NCBI RefSeq assembly: GCF_013408245.1
Contig: NZ_JACBYS010000001.1
Coordinates: 2,356,001-2,420,000 of the forward strand
Direction of reading: 5' to 3'
From: Duganella sp. 1224
GTDB taxonomy: Bacteria > Pseudomonadota > Gammaproteobacteria > Burkholderiales > Burkholderiaceae_D
DNA: 64,000 nucleotides
Position 1 is the stretch's first letter, and each line of letters begins with the position of its first letter. Below, piece after piece: positions 1-8,996 of the stretch. The position numbers and the translations under genes were made by a program. The notes under the pieces were generated by a model. That model was not told the origin of the DNA. It saw nothing but the letters and a program-made list of their open reading frames with translations, and made no database searches.

Positions 1-768
1 GCCGCCCTGGTCATCCTGTGGCCGACCATGGTGGTGTCCGAATTCAAGCCGTGGATACTGTTCGACCAACAAAGCCTGGCCGCCACCGGCCGCTTCCTGT
101 CGGACTTCCTGGTGCCCGCGCACGACGCCGAGTTCCTGCAGATGCTGGTGCGCGAGACCTGGAACACCGTGGCCATCGCCACCGCCGGCCTCACGCTGGC
201 GCTACTGGGCGCCGTGCCGGCCACGCTGATCATCAACGAGCAGTTGTCGATTTCCGCGCTGGGCACGGGCCGCATGCGTCCCGTCGCCATCGCCGCGCGC
301 CAGACCATGCGCTGGCTGATGGTGGTGCTGCGCTCGGTGCCGGAGCTGGTGTGGGCGCTGCTGTTCGTGCGCATCATCGGCCTGGGACCGACCGCCGGCG
401 TGCTGGCCATCGCCCTCACCTACTGCGGCATGCTGGGCAAGGTGTATGCCGAAATTCTCGAATCCTCCGACGCCCACGCCAGCGACACGCTGCTGGCCAA
501 CGGCAGCGGGCGTCTTGCCGCGCTGCTGTATGGCTCGCTGCCGGAGGCGGCGTCGGAACTGATGTCCTACACCGTCTATCGCTGGGAGTGCGCGATCCGC
601 GGCTCGGTGGTGATGGGCTTCGTCGGCGCCGGCGGCCTCGGTCAGCGCATGGACGAATCGCTGAAGGCCATGAACGGCGCCGAAGTTTCCGCCATGCTGC
701 TGGTGTTCGTGGCGCTGGTGGCGTTGGCCGACCAGTTCTCCAAGGTGCTGCGGCGGAGGCTCGGATGA
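1..768 (+). CDS. phnE: PhnE-type ABC transporter inner-membrane permease (5' end outside window)
   Basis: The reading frame is open from base 1. The first codons already encode a hydrophobic helix (AALVILWPTMVV), so the true start lies upstream and the ATG at 28 is probably internal. The visible 255 residues have about five hydrophobic segments and the permease cytoplasmic loop that contacts the ATPase (ANGSGRLAALLYGSLP, about bases 496-543). A conserved GFVGAGGLGQ stretch follows. This is the pattern of PhnE/PtxC permeases, which import phosphonate or phosphite-type anions. The stop overlaps the next permease start (ATGA at 765-768), so the two are translationally coupled. The substrate cannot be read from the sequence; binding protein and cognate ATPase are presumably upstream. 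Confidence 0.85.
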   Translation, partial: AALVILWPTMVVSEFKPWILFDQQSLAATGRFLSDFLVPAHDAEFLQMLVRETWNTVAIATAGLTLALLGAVPATLIINEQLSISALGTGRMRPVAIAARQTMRWLMVVLRSVPELVWALLFVRIIGLGPTAGVLAIALTYCGMLGKVYAEILESSDAHASDTLLANGSGRLAALLYGSLPEAASELMSYTVYRWECAIRGSVVMGFVGAGGLGQRMDESLKAMNGAEVSAMLLVFVALVALADQFSKVLRRRLG

Positions 769-1556
769 ACCGTCATCTGCCCAAGCCGCCGGCGCGCGAC
801 TGGACCGTGCGCATCCTGATGCTGCTGTTGCTGCTGCTGATCGCCGCCAGCTTCGCCACGCTGCCGCTGAAGTGGCGCGAGTTCTTCACCGTGGATGCCG
901 TCAACAGCACGCTGGAACTGCTGGCCGGCTTCGCGCCGCCGGAGACGTCCAGCGGCTTCCTGGCCAAGACCTTCTGGGCCGCGATTGAAACGCTGGCCAT
1001 GTCCGGCCTGGGCACGCTGCTGGCCGTGATCTTCGGGCTCGCCTTCTCGCTGCCGGCGTCGGGACGCTTCGGCGCCGCGCCGCGCGCCGCCGTGCGCGCG
1101 CTGCTCAACGTGCTGCGCTCGATCCCGGAACTGGTGTGGGCGTCGATCATGCTGATCGCCGCCGGCCTCGGTCCGCTGGGCGGCACGCTGGCGCTGGCGG
1201 CGCACACGGCCGGCGTGTTGGGGCGGCTGTTCGCGGACTCGCTGGAAAACGCCGCGCCGCTGCCGGAACAGAGCCTGCGCACCAACGGCGCTAGCGCCAC
1301 CGCCGCCTTCTTCTACGCCACGCTGCCGCAAACGCTGCCGCAGATGATGTCCTACACGCTGTACCGCTGGGAGAACAACATCCGCGCCGCCGCGATCCTG
1401 GGCGTAGTGGGCGCCGGCGGTTTGGGACAGATGCTTAAATACCACCTGTCCCTGTTCCAGATGCCGCTGGCCGCCACCGTCATCATCGCCATGCTGCTGC
1501 TGGTGGCGCTGGTCGATGGCGTCAGCTTTGCGCTGCGGCGCGCACTTACCCGCTAA
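765..1556 (+). CDS. phnE: PhnE-type ABC transporter permease, second subunit
   Basis: The 263-residue membrane protein starts at the ATG overlapping the previous stop. A longer reading frame from base 18 is only the shadow of the first permease. It has an N-terminal helix (ILMLLLLLLIAASFATL, about residues 16-32), an ALLNVLRSIPELVWASI segment, the EAA-like loop (TNGASATAAFFYATLPQTLP) and VGAGGLGQ near the end. The last two segments also occur in the upstream permease, so the pair arose by duplication and probably forms a heterodimeric channel, as in phosphonate importers with two PhnE genes. The gap to the following ATPase gene is two bases. Confidence 0.88.
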   Translation: MNRHLPKPPARDWTVRILMLLLLLLIAASFATLPLKWREFFTVDAVNSTLELLAGFAPPETSSGFLAKTFWAAIETLAMSGLGTLLAVIFGLAFSLPASGRFGAAPRAAVRALLNVLRSIPELVWASIMLIAAGLGPLGGTLALAAHTAGVLGRLFADSLENAAPLPEQSLRTNGASATAAFFYATLPQTLPQMMSYTLYRWENNIRAAAILGVVGAGGLGQMLKYHLSLFQMPLAATVIIAMLLLVALVDGVSFALRRALTR

Positions 1557-1558
1557 CC

Positions 1559-2239
1559 ATGCTCGAACTTCGCCAGCTCTCCAAATCCTACAACGGCCGC
1601 CCGGTGCTGGACCGCTTGTCGTGGCAATTCCAGGCCGGCGAATTCGTCTCGATCATGGGCGATTCCGGGGTCGGCAAGTCGACGCTGCTGAATCTCATCG
1701 CCGGCCTCGACACGCCGGACGCGGCGCCGGGCGAATCGCCCATCATCGTCGACGGCCTCCCGATGTCCGGGCTGGATGACGACGCGGCCACCCGGCTGCG
1801 GCGCACACGCATGGGTTTCATCTTTCAAGCCTTCCACGTGCTGCCGCACCTGACCTTGCTGCAAAACGTCGCCCTGCCACTGTTGCTGAATGGCCTGCCG
1901 ACCGCGCGCGCGGCGGAGATGCTGGCGGCGGTGGGCCTGGCCGGGCGCGAGCACGATTTTCCGCATCAAATCTCCGGCGGACAGATGCAGCGCGTGGCCA
2001 TCGCCCGCGCGCTGGTGCACCGCCCGGCCCTGGTCCTGGCGGACGAACCCACCGGCAATCTCGATCCGGACACCGCCGATGCCATCCTCACGCTGTTGCA
2101 GCGCGAAATCAAAGCCACCGGCGCCTGCGCCATCATGGTGACCCATTCGCAACATGCTGCTAAAAAGACAGACAAAATCCTCCTTTTAGAGAGAGACGGT
2201 TTAAAAGAAACAACAACCGTCAAGCCGTTTGCGCAATAA
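1559..2239 (+). CDS. ABC transporter ATP-binding protein, LolD/MacB-like type
   Basis: The 226-residue ATPase is complete: Walker A GDSGVGKST (residues 34-42), Q-loop in FIFQAFHVLPHLTLLQN, signature ISGGQMQRVAIARAL, Walker B LVLADEPTGNLD and switch MVTHS. The Q-loop and signature regions resemble LolD/FtsE/MacB ATPases more than PhnC. It may therefore serve another exporter-type permease, or be an unusual partner of the two PhnE proteins with which it shares an operon. The last 80 bases or so (from about 2155) turn AT-rich (codons aaa, aga, tta) although the protein still reads as a normal C-terminus (KTDKILLLERDGL). That change continues into the next gene. Confidence 0.85.
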   Translation: MLELRQLSKSYNGRPVLDRLSWQFQAGEFVSIMGDSGVGKSTLLNLIAGLDTPDAAPGESPIIVDGLPMSGLDDDAATRLRRTRMGFIFQAFHVLPHLTLLQNVALPLLLNGLPTARAAEMLAAVGLAGREHDFPHQISGGQMQRVAIARALVHRPALVLADEPTGNLDPDTADAILTLLQREIKATGACAIMVTHSQHAAKKTDKILLLERDGLKETTTVKPFAQ

Positions 2240-2420
2240 CTAACATAATTTAATTGTTAAACCCTGCACTTTTTTTTCAACCGTAGTATTATTGAAAATA
2301 ACTTGCATGGTTATCAAGAATGTTGAGTCGCGTACCACATTCAGACCAGAAAGGGTGTGGGCGCTAGCCTTGCCGGGAAACGTACTTTCTTTAACGTTTT
2401 GAGCAAAGGAGGAGCAAACC

Positions 2421-2708
2421 ATGAACGTACGTCAAAAGAAGTTGGAGTTGATCGAAGCAATGAATCGTGCGCGGGCGCTGGAGCCATCCAGTTTTGTCCC
2501 AAACAAGCTTCTTGACACTTTGATCGAAAAGATGAACTTGAAGAACGATGCAGAGTTGTGCCGGGTGCTGGAAGTTCAGCCTCCGATCATCAGCAAGATC
2601 CGCCACCGCAAGCTGGCTGTTGGTGCGACGATCCTGCTGCGCATGCATGAGAAATCAGATATCAGCATTCGCGAGCTGAAAGATCTATCTACCGCGTCGA
2701 TGCATTGA
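2421..2708 (+). CDS. Small helix-turn-helix-like protein of unknown role
   Basis: The 95-residue protein has a strong ribosome binding site (AAAGGAGG at 2405-2412, eight bases before the ATG). Residues about 35-65 (NDAELCRVLEVQPPIISKIR) read as an XRE/Cro-type helix-turn-helix: a leucine-rich helix, a turn and a putative recognition helix ending in SKIR. No effector domain is present. Base composition is close to 50% GC, clearly lower than the flanking genes, and the 181-base leader (2240-2420) is more AT-rich still, with T- and A-runs but no promoter I can fix with confidence. It may be a conserved small regulator of this family of bacteria or a transferred gene. Its DNA target is unknown. 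Confidence 0.72.
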   Translation: MNVRQKKLELIEAMNRARALEPSSFVPNKLLDTLIEKMNLKNDAELCRVLEVQPPIISKIRHRKLAVGATILLRMHEKSDISIRELKDLSTASMH

Positions 2709-2839
2709 ACAAAAAAGCTGTTCTTGCCATGCCAGGCGCCGGCATGCGGTATCCGGCGCCCCGAAGCGCCTTAGCGATCAGCCCAAACCCCGCTGAACGC
2801 AACTTTAACTAGCAGTACCAGACAAGTACCCGCAGGTCC

Positions 2840-3442
2840 TTAGCACTTCTCGTATTTCCAATTTCTCGATTTGCCTTCCGCGATCCATTCGATGGCTTGT
2901 TCACGCCTGCGCGTGCGCGTGGCTTCGGTCTTCGCTTCGGTAAGCCACTCGGCGTAGTCGCGTTGCTTGCTTGGGCTGAAGCGGTCGAAGTGGGCGCGTG
3001 CCGCCGGCACCGCGTCCAGCGCGGCATTCAGGTCGTCCGGAATCTCCAGCGCGCGCGGCGTGGCCGGCTTGGCGCGGGCCGGCGCGGTGACGCCTTCGTC
3101 GTTCAGCTTCATGGCCTGCTTGATGTAGGCGGTCAGCACCTTCTTCGATGGCAGGTCCTTGATGGAGGTGAGCTTGCCGAAGTGGCCCATGGCTTCGCGC
3201 TTGACGTCATCGTCCGCCATCAGCAGCTCGGCCTTCCAGAAGCCGAACGAGCAATGCGCCTTGAACGAGGCCATACTGCACATCATCCCTTTGTACATGA
3301 AGTTGGGGAAACCCCATTTGATGGTTTCTTCAACGTCGGGACAGGTGGCGTGGACCACCGCGCGCAGATGTTCAAGAATGGGTTGTGCGAAGTCGGCGGA
3401 CTTGGCGATGTAGGCGTCTACGCGCGGGTCGGTGGTGGGCAT
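2840..3442 (-). CDS. DUF1801 / YdeI-OmdA two-domain protein
   Basis: The 200-residue cytoplasmic protein has two recognisable parts. Residues about 8-115 match the DUF1801/YdhG fold (DVEETIKWGFPNFMY and FKAHCSFGFWKAELL). Residues about 135-195 match the OmdA/YdeI C-terminal domain (LNAALDAVPAARAHFDRFSP, KQRDYAEWLTEAK, IEWIAEGKSRNWKY). The biochemical role of this family is not established; links to antimicrobial-peptide response have been proposed for relatives. The start codon lies 25 bases inside the end of the upstream broken gene on the same strand, so the two were probably co-transcribed. Confidence 0.85.
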   Translation of the reverse strand: MPTTDPRVDAYIAKSADFAQPILEHLRAVVHATCPDVEETIKWGFPNFMYKGMMCSMASFKAHCSFGFWKAELLMADDDVKREAMGHFGKLTSIKDLPSKKVLTAYIKQAMKLNDEGVTAPARAKPATPRALEIPDDLNAALDAVPAARAHFDRFSPSKQRDYAEWLTEAKTEATRTRRREQAIEWIAEGKSRNWKYEKC

Positions 3443-4370
3443 GGTGGTCTCGTCAGAAAAAATTCCGGGTGCTGCGCCAGCAGGTCCGCCTCGAACTTGT
3501 TAACCGGTGCGAAGTTGGACAAGGCTGGCGCCAGGCGGCGGCCGGCATCCCAGCTGCGCCACGCTTGCACGCTATCGTACTGCATCAGCAGCAGGTCGCC
3601 CAAGTCCTTGTAGGCGCCGGCCAGCACGGGGTTGGCCGGATTCACGGCGGCAAACAGCAGCGCCAGCGACGTGGCTTCGCCGGCCGCCTGCTTCTGCTCC
3701 TCTGTCAGCGACGGCGGCGTGCCATTGGACAGCATGCATTCCATCTTGCCCAGCATGGTGTCGAGGGCCTGTGCGAGGCCGAAGTCGTCGGCGGTGTCGC
3801 AGGGATGGGCAGCCCGCAGCGCGTCCAACTGCTCCGGCGTTGCTGCGGCGATGCGGTCGAACAACGCGTCCATGCCCGCCTTGCCGATTTCGCGCCGGCA
3901 GGGGGTGAGGTCATACGGCGGCGGCTGCGCGTCGCGCACATTGGTGATGACGATGCGCGCATCGCGGCCGCCGGCCATGGTGAGCGTGATCTGGTCCGGA
4001 ATCACGGCTTCCCTGGCCAGGATGTCCAGCATCTGCGGGTGGCCGCCCTGCTCATAGCGCATGAAGCGCGCGAACCGTGCGGCGTCCTCCGCGGAGACCC
4101 TGGCGCCGCTGACGCTCCACGTGGCCAGCCGCTGGCCGCCGATGGAGAATACGCGCTGGCCATTCACCGTCTGTTCCTCGACCTGGTCCGGCGCGCCGCG
4201 AAGTCGTACACCAGCCGCCCGCGCGCCGTGTCGACCGCCATGTAGGTGTCGGCCAGCGTGACGTCCATCTGCGTGGTGCGCTGCATGCTGGTGGCGCTGA
4301 CGTGCAGCGTGACGGCGGCATGCACCGGCGCCGCCGCCAATGCCAGCAGTGCGGAGAAAATGACACGCAT
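3418..4370 (-). pseudogene. Exported protein of unknown function, apparently frameshifted
   Basis: Two frames appear to be halves of one gene. The first starts at ATG 4370 after GGGGAGG, encodes a clean signal peptide (MRVIFSALLALAAAPVHAA) and about 45 mature residues to RLVYDFAARR, then ends in arginine-rich nonsense and stops at 4164. The second frame continues with DQVEEQTVNGQRVFSIGG and runs to 3418. Its only in-frame start near the junction is a GTG at 4167 that overlaps the first stop. An extra CG in the GC-rich tract GCGGCGCGCCGG near 4191-4202 would explain the switch. Alternatives are a sequencing error or two coupled genes (GTGA overlap). The C-terminal part includes NPVLAGAYKDLGDLLLMQYD; I recognise no catalytic motif. 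Confidence 0.6.
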
Positions 4371-4486
4371 AGGCTTTCGCCTCCCCGAAAAGTGAAGCAT
4401 TGATGATAAATCATGCAAGACCCGCGTCTGTAACATTTCGTAGCACGTTACACATCCGTCATACTGCATGCACATAAAAATGGCCT

Positions 4487-6031
4487 ATGCTTCAGCCTAT
4501 GCATACCACAACCTTCCTCCGTCCCCTTGCCGTCCTGCTGCTGGCAGGATGCGCCGCCACGCCGTCCGCGCCGCCGCAGGCGCCGGCCGATCCGGTGGCG
4601 CTGAGCGCCGCGCTCAATCGCGTCAGCTGGGGCGTCAACACCAGCACTTTCCACCAGGCCGAAAAGATCGGCTACAACGCGTGGCTAGACCGGCAACTCC
4701 ATCCCGGCCCCGCCGTGCTGCCGGCCGCCGCGCAGGCGCAGATCGACGCCATGACGATCTCGCAAAAGCCGCTGCCGCAGTTGGTGCAGGAACTGGAACA
4801 GCAGCGCCGCGACTACGACAAGGCCATGGTCGACGACGACGCCAAGAAGGCCGCGCAGCGCGCCTACCAGCAGGAACTGAACCGCCTGGCCAGGGAAGCC
4901 GCCACCCGCTCGCTGCTGCGCGACCTGTATTCGCCCAACCAGCTGCAGGAGCAGATGACGTGGTTCTGGATGAACCACTTCAACGTCCACCAGGGCAAGA
5001 GCAATCTGCGCGTGCTGGTGGGCGACTACGAGGAACAGGCGATCCGCCCGCACGCGCTGGGCAAGTTCCGCGACCTGCTGGCCGCCACGCTGCACCATCC
5101 GGCCATGATCCGCTACCTGGACAACGAGCAGAACGCCGCCAACCGCATCAACGAGAACTATGCGCGCGAAATCATGGAGCTGCACACGCTGGGCGTGGAC
5201 GGCGGCTACAGCCAGGCCGACGTGCAGCAGCTGGCGCGCATCCTCACCGGCGTCGGCGTCAACCTGGGCGACAAGCAGCCGAATGTGCGCGGCGACAAGC
5301 AAAGCCAGTACGTGCGCAAGGGCCTGTTCGAATTCAATCCCAACCGTCACGATTACGGCGACAAGGTGTTCCTCGGCCAGACCGTCAAGGGCCGCGGCCT
5401 GGCCGAGGTGGACGAAGCGCTCGACCGCCTGAGCCGCAGCCCGGCCACGGCGCGCTTCATCAGCCGCAAGCTGGCGATCTACTTCGTGGCCGACGAACCG
5501 CCGCCGCAACTGGTCGAGCGCATGGCGGCGCGCTTCCAGGCCACCGATGGCGACATCGCCGCCGTGCTGCGCACGCTGTTCGATGCGCCCGAATTCACGC
5601 AGTCGCTGGGCAAGAAGTTCAAGGACCCGGTGCACTACGTGGTGTCGGCCGTACGCCTGACCTATGACGACAAGGTCATCCTCAACGCCGGCCCCATGCT
5701 CGGCTGGCTGGGCCGCATGGCCGAGCCGCTGTACGGCCGCCAGACGCCGGACGGCTATCCGCTGACCGCCTCCGGCTGGGACAGCCCGGGCCAGATGACC
5801 ACCCGCTTCGAGATCGCCAAGGCCATCGGCGGCGGCAACGCCGGCCTGTTCAAGACCGACGGCGCGCAGCCGCTGGAAAAGCCGGCCTTCCCGCAACTGG
5901 CCAACGCGCTGTACTACCAGTCGCTGCAACAATCGCTGGCGCCGGCCACCCGCCAGGCGCTGGACCAGGCCAGCTCGCCGCAGGAGTGGAACACGCTGCT
6001 GTTGTCGTCACCGGAACTGATGCACCGTTAG
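4487..6031 (+). CDS. DUF1800 family exported lipoprotein
   Basis: The 514-residue protein has a lipoprotein signal (lipobox LLLAGC within the first 22 residues). The rest is the DUF1800 domain, shown by FWMNHFNVHQGK, the helix with IRPHALGKFRDLL, NENYAREIMELHTLG and the C-terminal YPLTASGWDSPGQM region. DUF1800 genes are usually paired with a DUF1501 gene, as here (next gene 10 bases downstream). The biochemical role is unsettled; a cell-envelope or secretion role is usually assumed. The ATG at 4499 is an alternative start and would give a more typical lipoprotein leader. Neither start has a strong ribosome binding site. Confidence 0.88.
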   Translation: MLQPMHTTTFLRPLAVLLLAGCAATPSAPPQAPADPVALSAALNRVSWGVNTSTFHQAEKIGYNAWLDRQLHPGPAVLPAAAQAQIDAMTISQKPLPQLVQELEQQRRDYDKAMVDDDAKKAAQRAYQQELNRLAREAATRSLLRDLYSPNQLQEQMTWFWMNHFNVHQGKSNLRVLVGDYEEQAIRPHALGKFRDLLAATLHHPAMIRYLDNEQNAANRINENYAREIMELHTLGVDGGYSQADVQQLARILTGVGVNLGDKQPNVRGDKQSQYVRKGLFEFNPNRHDYGDKVFLGQTVKGRGLAEVDEALDRLSRSPATARFISRKLAIYFVADEPPPQLVERMAARFQATDGDIAAVLRTLFDAPEFTQSLGKKFKDPVHYVVSAVRLTYDDKVILNAGPMLGWLGRMAEPLYGRQTPDGYPLTASGWDSPGQMTTRFEIAKAIGGGNAGLFKTDGAQPLEKPAFPQLANALYYQSLQQSLAPATRQALDQASSPQEWNTLLLSSPELMHR

Positions 6032-6041
6032 GAGAAGCACC

Positions 6042-7214
6042 ATGAAACGCCGCACCCTGATTCAATCGATGGCCGCGCTGACGGCCGCCTCCCTGTCCGG
6101 CCAATTGTGGGCCGCGCCGGCCAGCAGGACGCGCCTGCTGTTCGTCTTCATGCGCGGCGGTTACGACGCCACCAGCCTGCTGGTGCCCATCTCCAGCGAG
6201 TACTACTACCAGGTGCGGCCCAACATCGCCATTCCCAAAACCGCCGCGCTGCCGATCGACAGCGACTGGGGCCTGCATCCGGTGCTGGCCGACAGCATCC
6301 ATCCGCTGTTCACGTCCGGCCAGGTGGCGTTTGTGCCGTTCGCCGGCACCGAGGACCTGTCGCGCAGCCACTTCGAAACCCAGGACAGCATCGAGCTGGG
6401 ACAGGCGCTGAACCGCAGCCGCGACTACCGCTCCGGCTTCCTCAACCGGCTGGCGGCCACGCTCAACACCGACCGCGCCAGCGCCATCTCCTTCACCGAC
6501 CAGCTGCCGCTGATCATGCAGGGCGGCCTGCAGGTGCCCAACACCGCGCTGCGCAGCGTCAGCAAGCCGTCCATCGACAACAAGCAGGCCAGTGCGATCG
6601 CCGCCATGTACGCCGGCACCGCGCTGTCGCAGCAGGTCAAGGACGGCTTCGCGGTGCGCGAGGACGTGATGAAGGAGATGAGCGGCGAGATGCTGGCGGC
6701 CAACCGCAACGCCGTCAGCACCAAGGGTTTCGAGCTGGAGGCGCGCCGCATCGCCCGGCTGATGCGCGACAAGTACAACATCGGCTTTGTCGACGTCGGC
6801 GGCTGGGACACCCACGTCGGCCAGGGCAACGCCAGCGGCTACCTGGCCAACCGCCTCGATGAGCTGGGGCGCGGCCTGGCCGGCTTCGCGCAGGAGATGG
6901 GGCCGGACTGGAAGGACACGGTGGTGGTGGTGGTCAGCGAATTCGGCCGCACCTTCCGCGAGAACGGCAACCGCGGCACCGACCACGGCCACGGCAGCGT
7001 GTACTGGGTCATGGGCGGCAGCGTCAACGGCGGCAAGATCCACGGCGAGCAGGTGCGGCTGGAGCAGCCGACGCTGTTCCAGAACCGCGACTACCCGGTG
7101 CTGAACGAATACCGCGCCATGTTCGGCGGCCTGCTGGCGCGCATGTATGGCCTGAACAGCGGCCAGGTCGACACCATCTTCGGCACCAAGGGACGCGACC
7201 TCGGCCTGGTGTAG
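6042..7214 (+). CDS. DUF1501 family exported protein, probable Tat substrate
   Basis: The 390-residue protein begins with a twin-arginine style leader (MKRRTLIQSMAALTAASLSG, cleavage after QLWA). DUF1501 landmarks follow: LLFVFMRGGYDATSLLVP, RSHFETQDSIELGQ, FVDVGGWDTHVGQ and VVVVSEFGRTFRENGNRGTD with HGHGS. The SEFGRT and D-H residues resemble the alkaline-phosphatase/sulfatase-like metal site of this family, so a metal-dependent hydrolase fold is likely, but no substrate is known. It directly follows the DUF1800 gene, with GGAG seven bases before the ATG, and the two presumably act together in the envelope. Confidence 0.88.
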   Translation: MKRRTLIQSMAALTAASLSGQLWAAPASRTRLLFVFMRGGYDATSLLVPISSEYYYQVRPNIAIPKTAALPIDSDWGLHPVLADSIHPLFTSGQVAFVPFAGTEDLSRSHFETQDSIELGQALNRSRDYRSGFLNRLAATLNTDRASAISFTDQLPLIMQGGLQVPNTALRSVSKPSIDNKQASAIAAMYAGTALSQQVKDGFAVREDVMKEMSGEMLAANRNAVSTKGFELEARRIARLMRDKYNIGFVDVGGWDTHVGQGNASGYLANRLDELGRGLAGFAQEMGPDWKDTVVVVVSEFGRTFRENGNRGTDHGHGSVYWVMGGSVNGGKIHGEQVRLEQPTLFQNRDYPVLNEYRAMFGGLLARMYGLNSGQVDTIFGTKGRDLGLV

Positions 7215-7234
7215 GCCGCAGCGGCACGCCGCGT

Positions 7235-8965
7235 CTACGGCGCCAGGTGCCGGCGCAGCCACGCGGTGGCCTCCTCGGCCCGCAGCGCCGGCGTGTACAA
7301 GAAGCCCTGGAACGCGCCGCAGCCGGCGGCGCCCAGGAACGCCGCCTGCTCCGGCTGCTCCACCCCCTCGGCGATGACGTTCAGGCGCAGGTCCTGCGCC
7401 AGCTGCACCACCATGCGCACCACGGCGTTGGCGTCGTCGCTGCCCGGCACGCCGCGCAGGAAACTCTTGTCCAGCTTGATAGTGTTGACCGGCAGCGCGC
7501 GCAGGTAGCTGAGCGACGAATAACCGGTGCCAAAGTCGTCCAGCGCCACCATCAGGCCGCGCGCGCGCAGTTGTTCGATGATGTGGCTGCCGCTGCGTTC
7601 CAGCTCGATGGCGTCGCGCTCGGTCAGCTCGATTTCGACGTCGCCGGCCGCCAGTCCGAACTCGGCCAGCATGCCGTCCAGGTGTCCCAGGTAGTCCGGG
7701 TCCAGCAGCTCCTTGGCGCAGGTGTTGACGCAGATGCGCAGGTCGGTGATGCCGGCATCGCGCCACTGGCGCAACTGGGCGCAGGCGCGCCGGATCACGC
7801 CCTTGCCCAGCTCCGGCAGCGCGCCCAACTCGCCGGCCAGGCCGATCACGTATTCGACCGGCTGCTGGCCGAGAAAATCCGGCAGCCGCAGCAGGGCTTC
7901 CATCGCCACCGGGCGGCCATCCACCGCCAGGATGGGCTGGTACTCCAGCCAGTAGCTGCCGGTGCGCAGCACACGCCGCAGCTCGGTGTGGTCGGCGTTC
8001 TTGCGGTGCGCCAGTTCGTCCAGCGCCGCGGTGTAGTAGTGATAGCGGTTGCGGCCGTCCTTCTTGGCCTGGTACAGCGCCAGGTCGGCCTTGTTCAGCA
8101 GCGCGTCCGGCGTGGCGGCGTCCACCGGGCAGACGGCGATGCCGATGCTGGCGCTGACGCGCACCTCGCGGCCGCCGATCAAAAACGGCTGCGCTAGCTC
8201 GTGCAGCAGCTTTTCCGCCAGCATGCCGCCGCTCGCCGGCGACGGCGCATAGGGCTGCAGCAGGCCGAACTCGTCGCCGCCAAGCCGGGCCACGTAGTCG
8301 CTCTCGCGGCTGACCGCGCGGATGCGCTGCGCAACCTGTTGCAGCAACTGGTCGCCGGACTGGTGGCCAAGCACGTCGTTGACTTCCTTGAACTGGTCGA
8401 GGTCGATCATCAGCAACAGCAGCAGCTGGCCGGTGCGCTCGGCCAGCGACACCATCTCGGAGCGGCGCGTGTCGAAGGCGGCGCGGTTGGCCAGGCCGGT
8501 CAGGCCGTCGATGGTGGCCAGGCGGCGGATCTCGTCCTGCGCCAGCTTGCGGTCGGTGATGTCGCGCAGGATTTTCAGGTAGCCCACCGGCGCGCCGTCG
8601 TCGCCGGCAATCGGCGTCAGCACGCCGTCGGCCCAGAAGGTGGACTGGTCCTTGCGCAAGTGCCAGCGGTAGTCGGCGCCGCGCTGCCAGCGCGCGGCCT
8701 GCGCCATTTCGTGCCAGTGCTCGCCCGCCGCCTGGTCCTCGGGCGTGAACAGCCGCTCGGTGCCAAGGCCGATGATCTCCGCCGGCGCATAGCCGAAAAT
8801 CAGCTCGGCGCCCAGGTTCCAGCTGGTGACCATGCCGCCGGTGTCGATGGTGAAGATGGCGAAGTCGCGCACATTCAGGTAGATGTGGCGCAGCAGCAGA
8901 TCCGGCGCCAGCCCGGGCGCGATGACGTGGGTCAGCGGAGATGTCATGGCGGCGCCCGTGGTCAA
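7235..8965 (-). CDS. PAS-GGDEF-EAL cyclic-di-GMP signalling protein
   Basis: The 576-residue soluble protein has a PAS sensor domain (about 20-140, ending LKILRDITDRK), a GGDEF domain (about 150-305) and an EAL domain (about 320-565). The cyclase site looks intact (IDLDQFKEVND, ARLGGDEF). The phosphodiesterase site also looks intact: EAL as MEALLR, ELTERD, DDFGTGYSSLSYL and KLDKSF. It could therefore make and degrade cyclic-di-GMP; which dominates cannot be told. There are no membrane segments, so the PAS signal is intracellular. A second start at 8947 is possible. The gene lies 31 bases downstream of the winged-helix gene and may share its transcript. Confidence 0.9.
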   Translation of the reverse strand: MTTGAAMTSPLTHVIAPGLAPDLLLRHIYLNVRDFAIFTIDTGGMVTSWNLGAELIFGYAPAEIIGLGTERLFTPEDQAAGEHWHEMAQAARWQRGADYRWHLRKDQSTFWADGVLTPIAGDDGAPVGYLKILRDITDRKLAQDEIRRLATIDGLTGLANRAAFDTRRSEMVSLAERTGQLLLLLMIDLDQFKEVNDVLGHQSGDQLLQQVAQRIRAVSRESDYVARLGGDEFGLLQPYAPSPASGGMLAEKLLHELAQPFLIGGREVRVSASIGIAVCPVDAATPDALLNKADLALYQAKKDGRNRYHYYTAALDELAHRKNADHTELRRVLRTGSYWLEYQPILAVDGRPVAMEALLRLPDFLGQQPVEYVIGLAGELGALPELGKGVIRRACAQLRQWRDAGITDLRICVNTCAKELLDPDYLGHLDGMLAEFGLAAGDVEIELTERDAIELERSGSHIIEQLRARGLMVALDDFGTGYSSLSYLRALPVNTIKLDKSFLRGVPGSDDANAVVRMVVQLAQDLRLNVIAEGVEQPEQAAFLGAAGCGAFQGFLYTPALRAEEATAWLRRHLAP

Positions 8966-8996
8966 AACTGGTTGGACCGCGGCGGCGCCGCCAGGT

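Noticed and set aside
18..764. A long frame running into the second permease gene
   Set aside because: It is the out-of-frame shadow of the first PhnE-type permease; only the part from 765 encodes a real protein.
2709..2839. Terminator after the small HTH-like gene
   Set aside because: There are GGCGCCGG-type repeats but no clean stem followed by a T-run.
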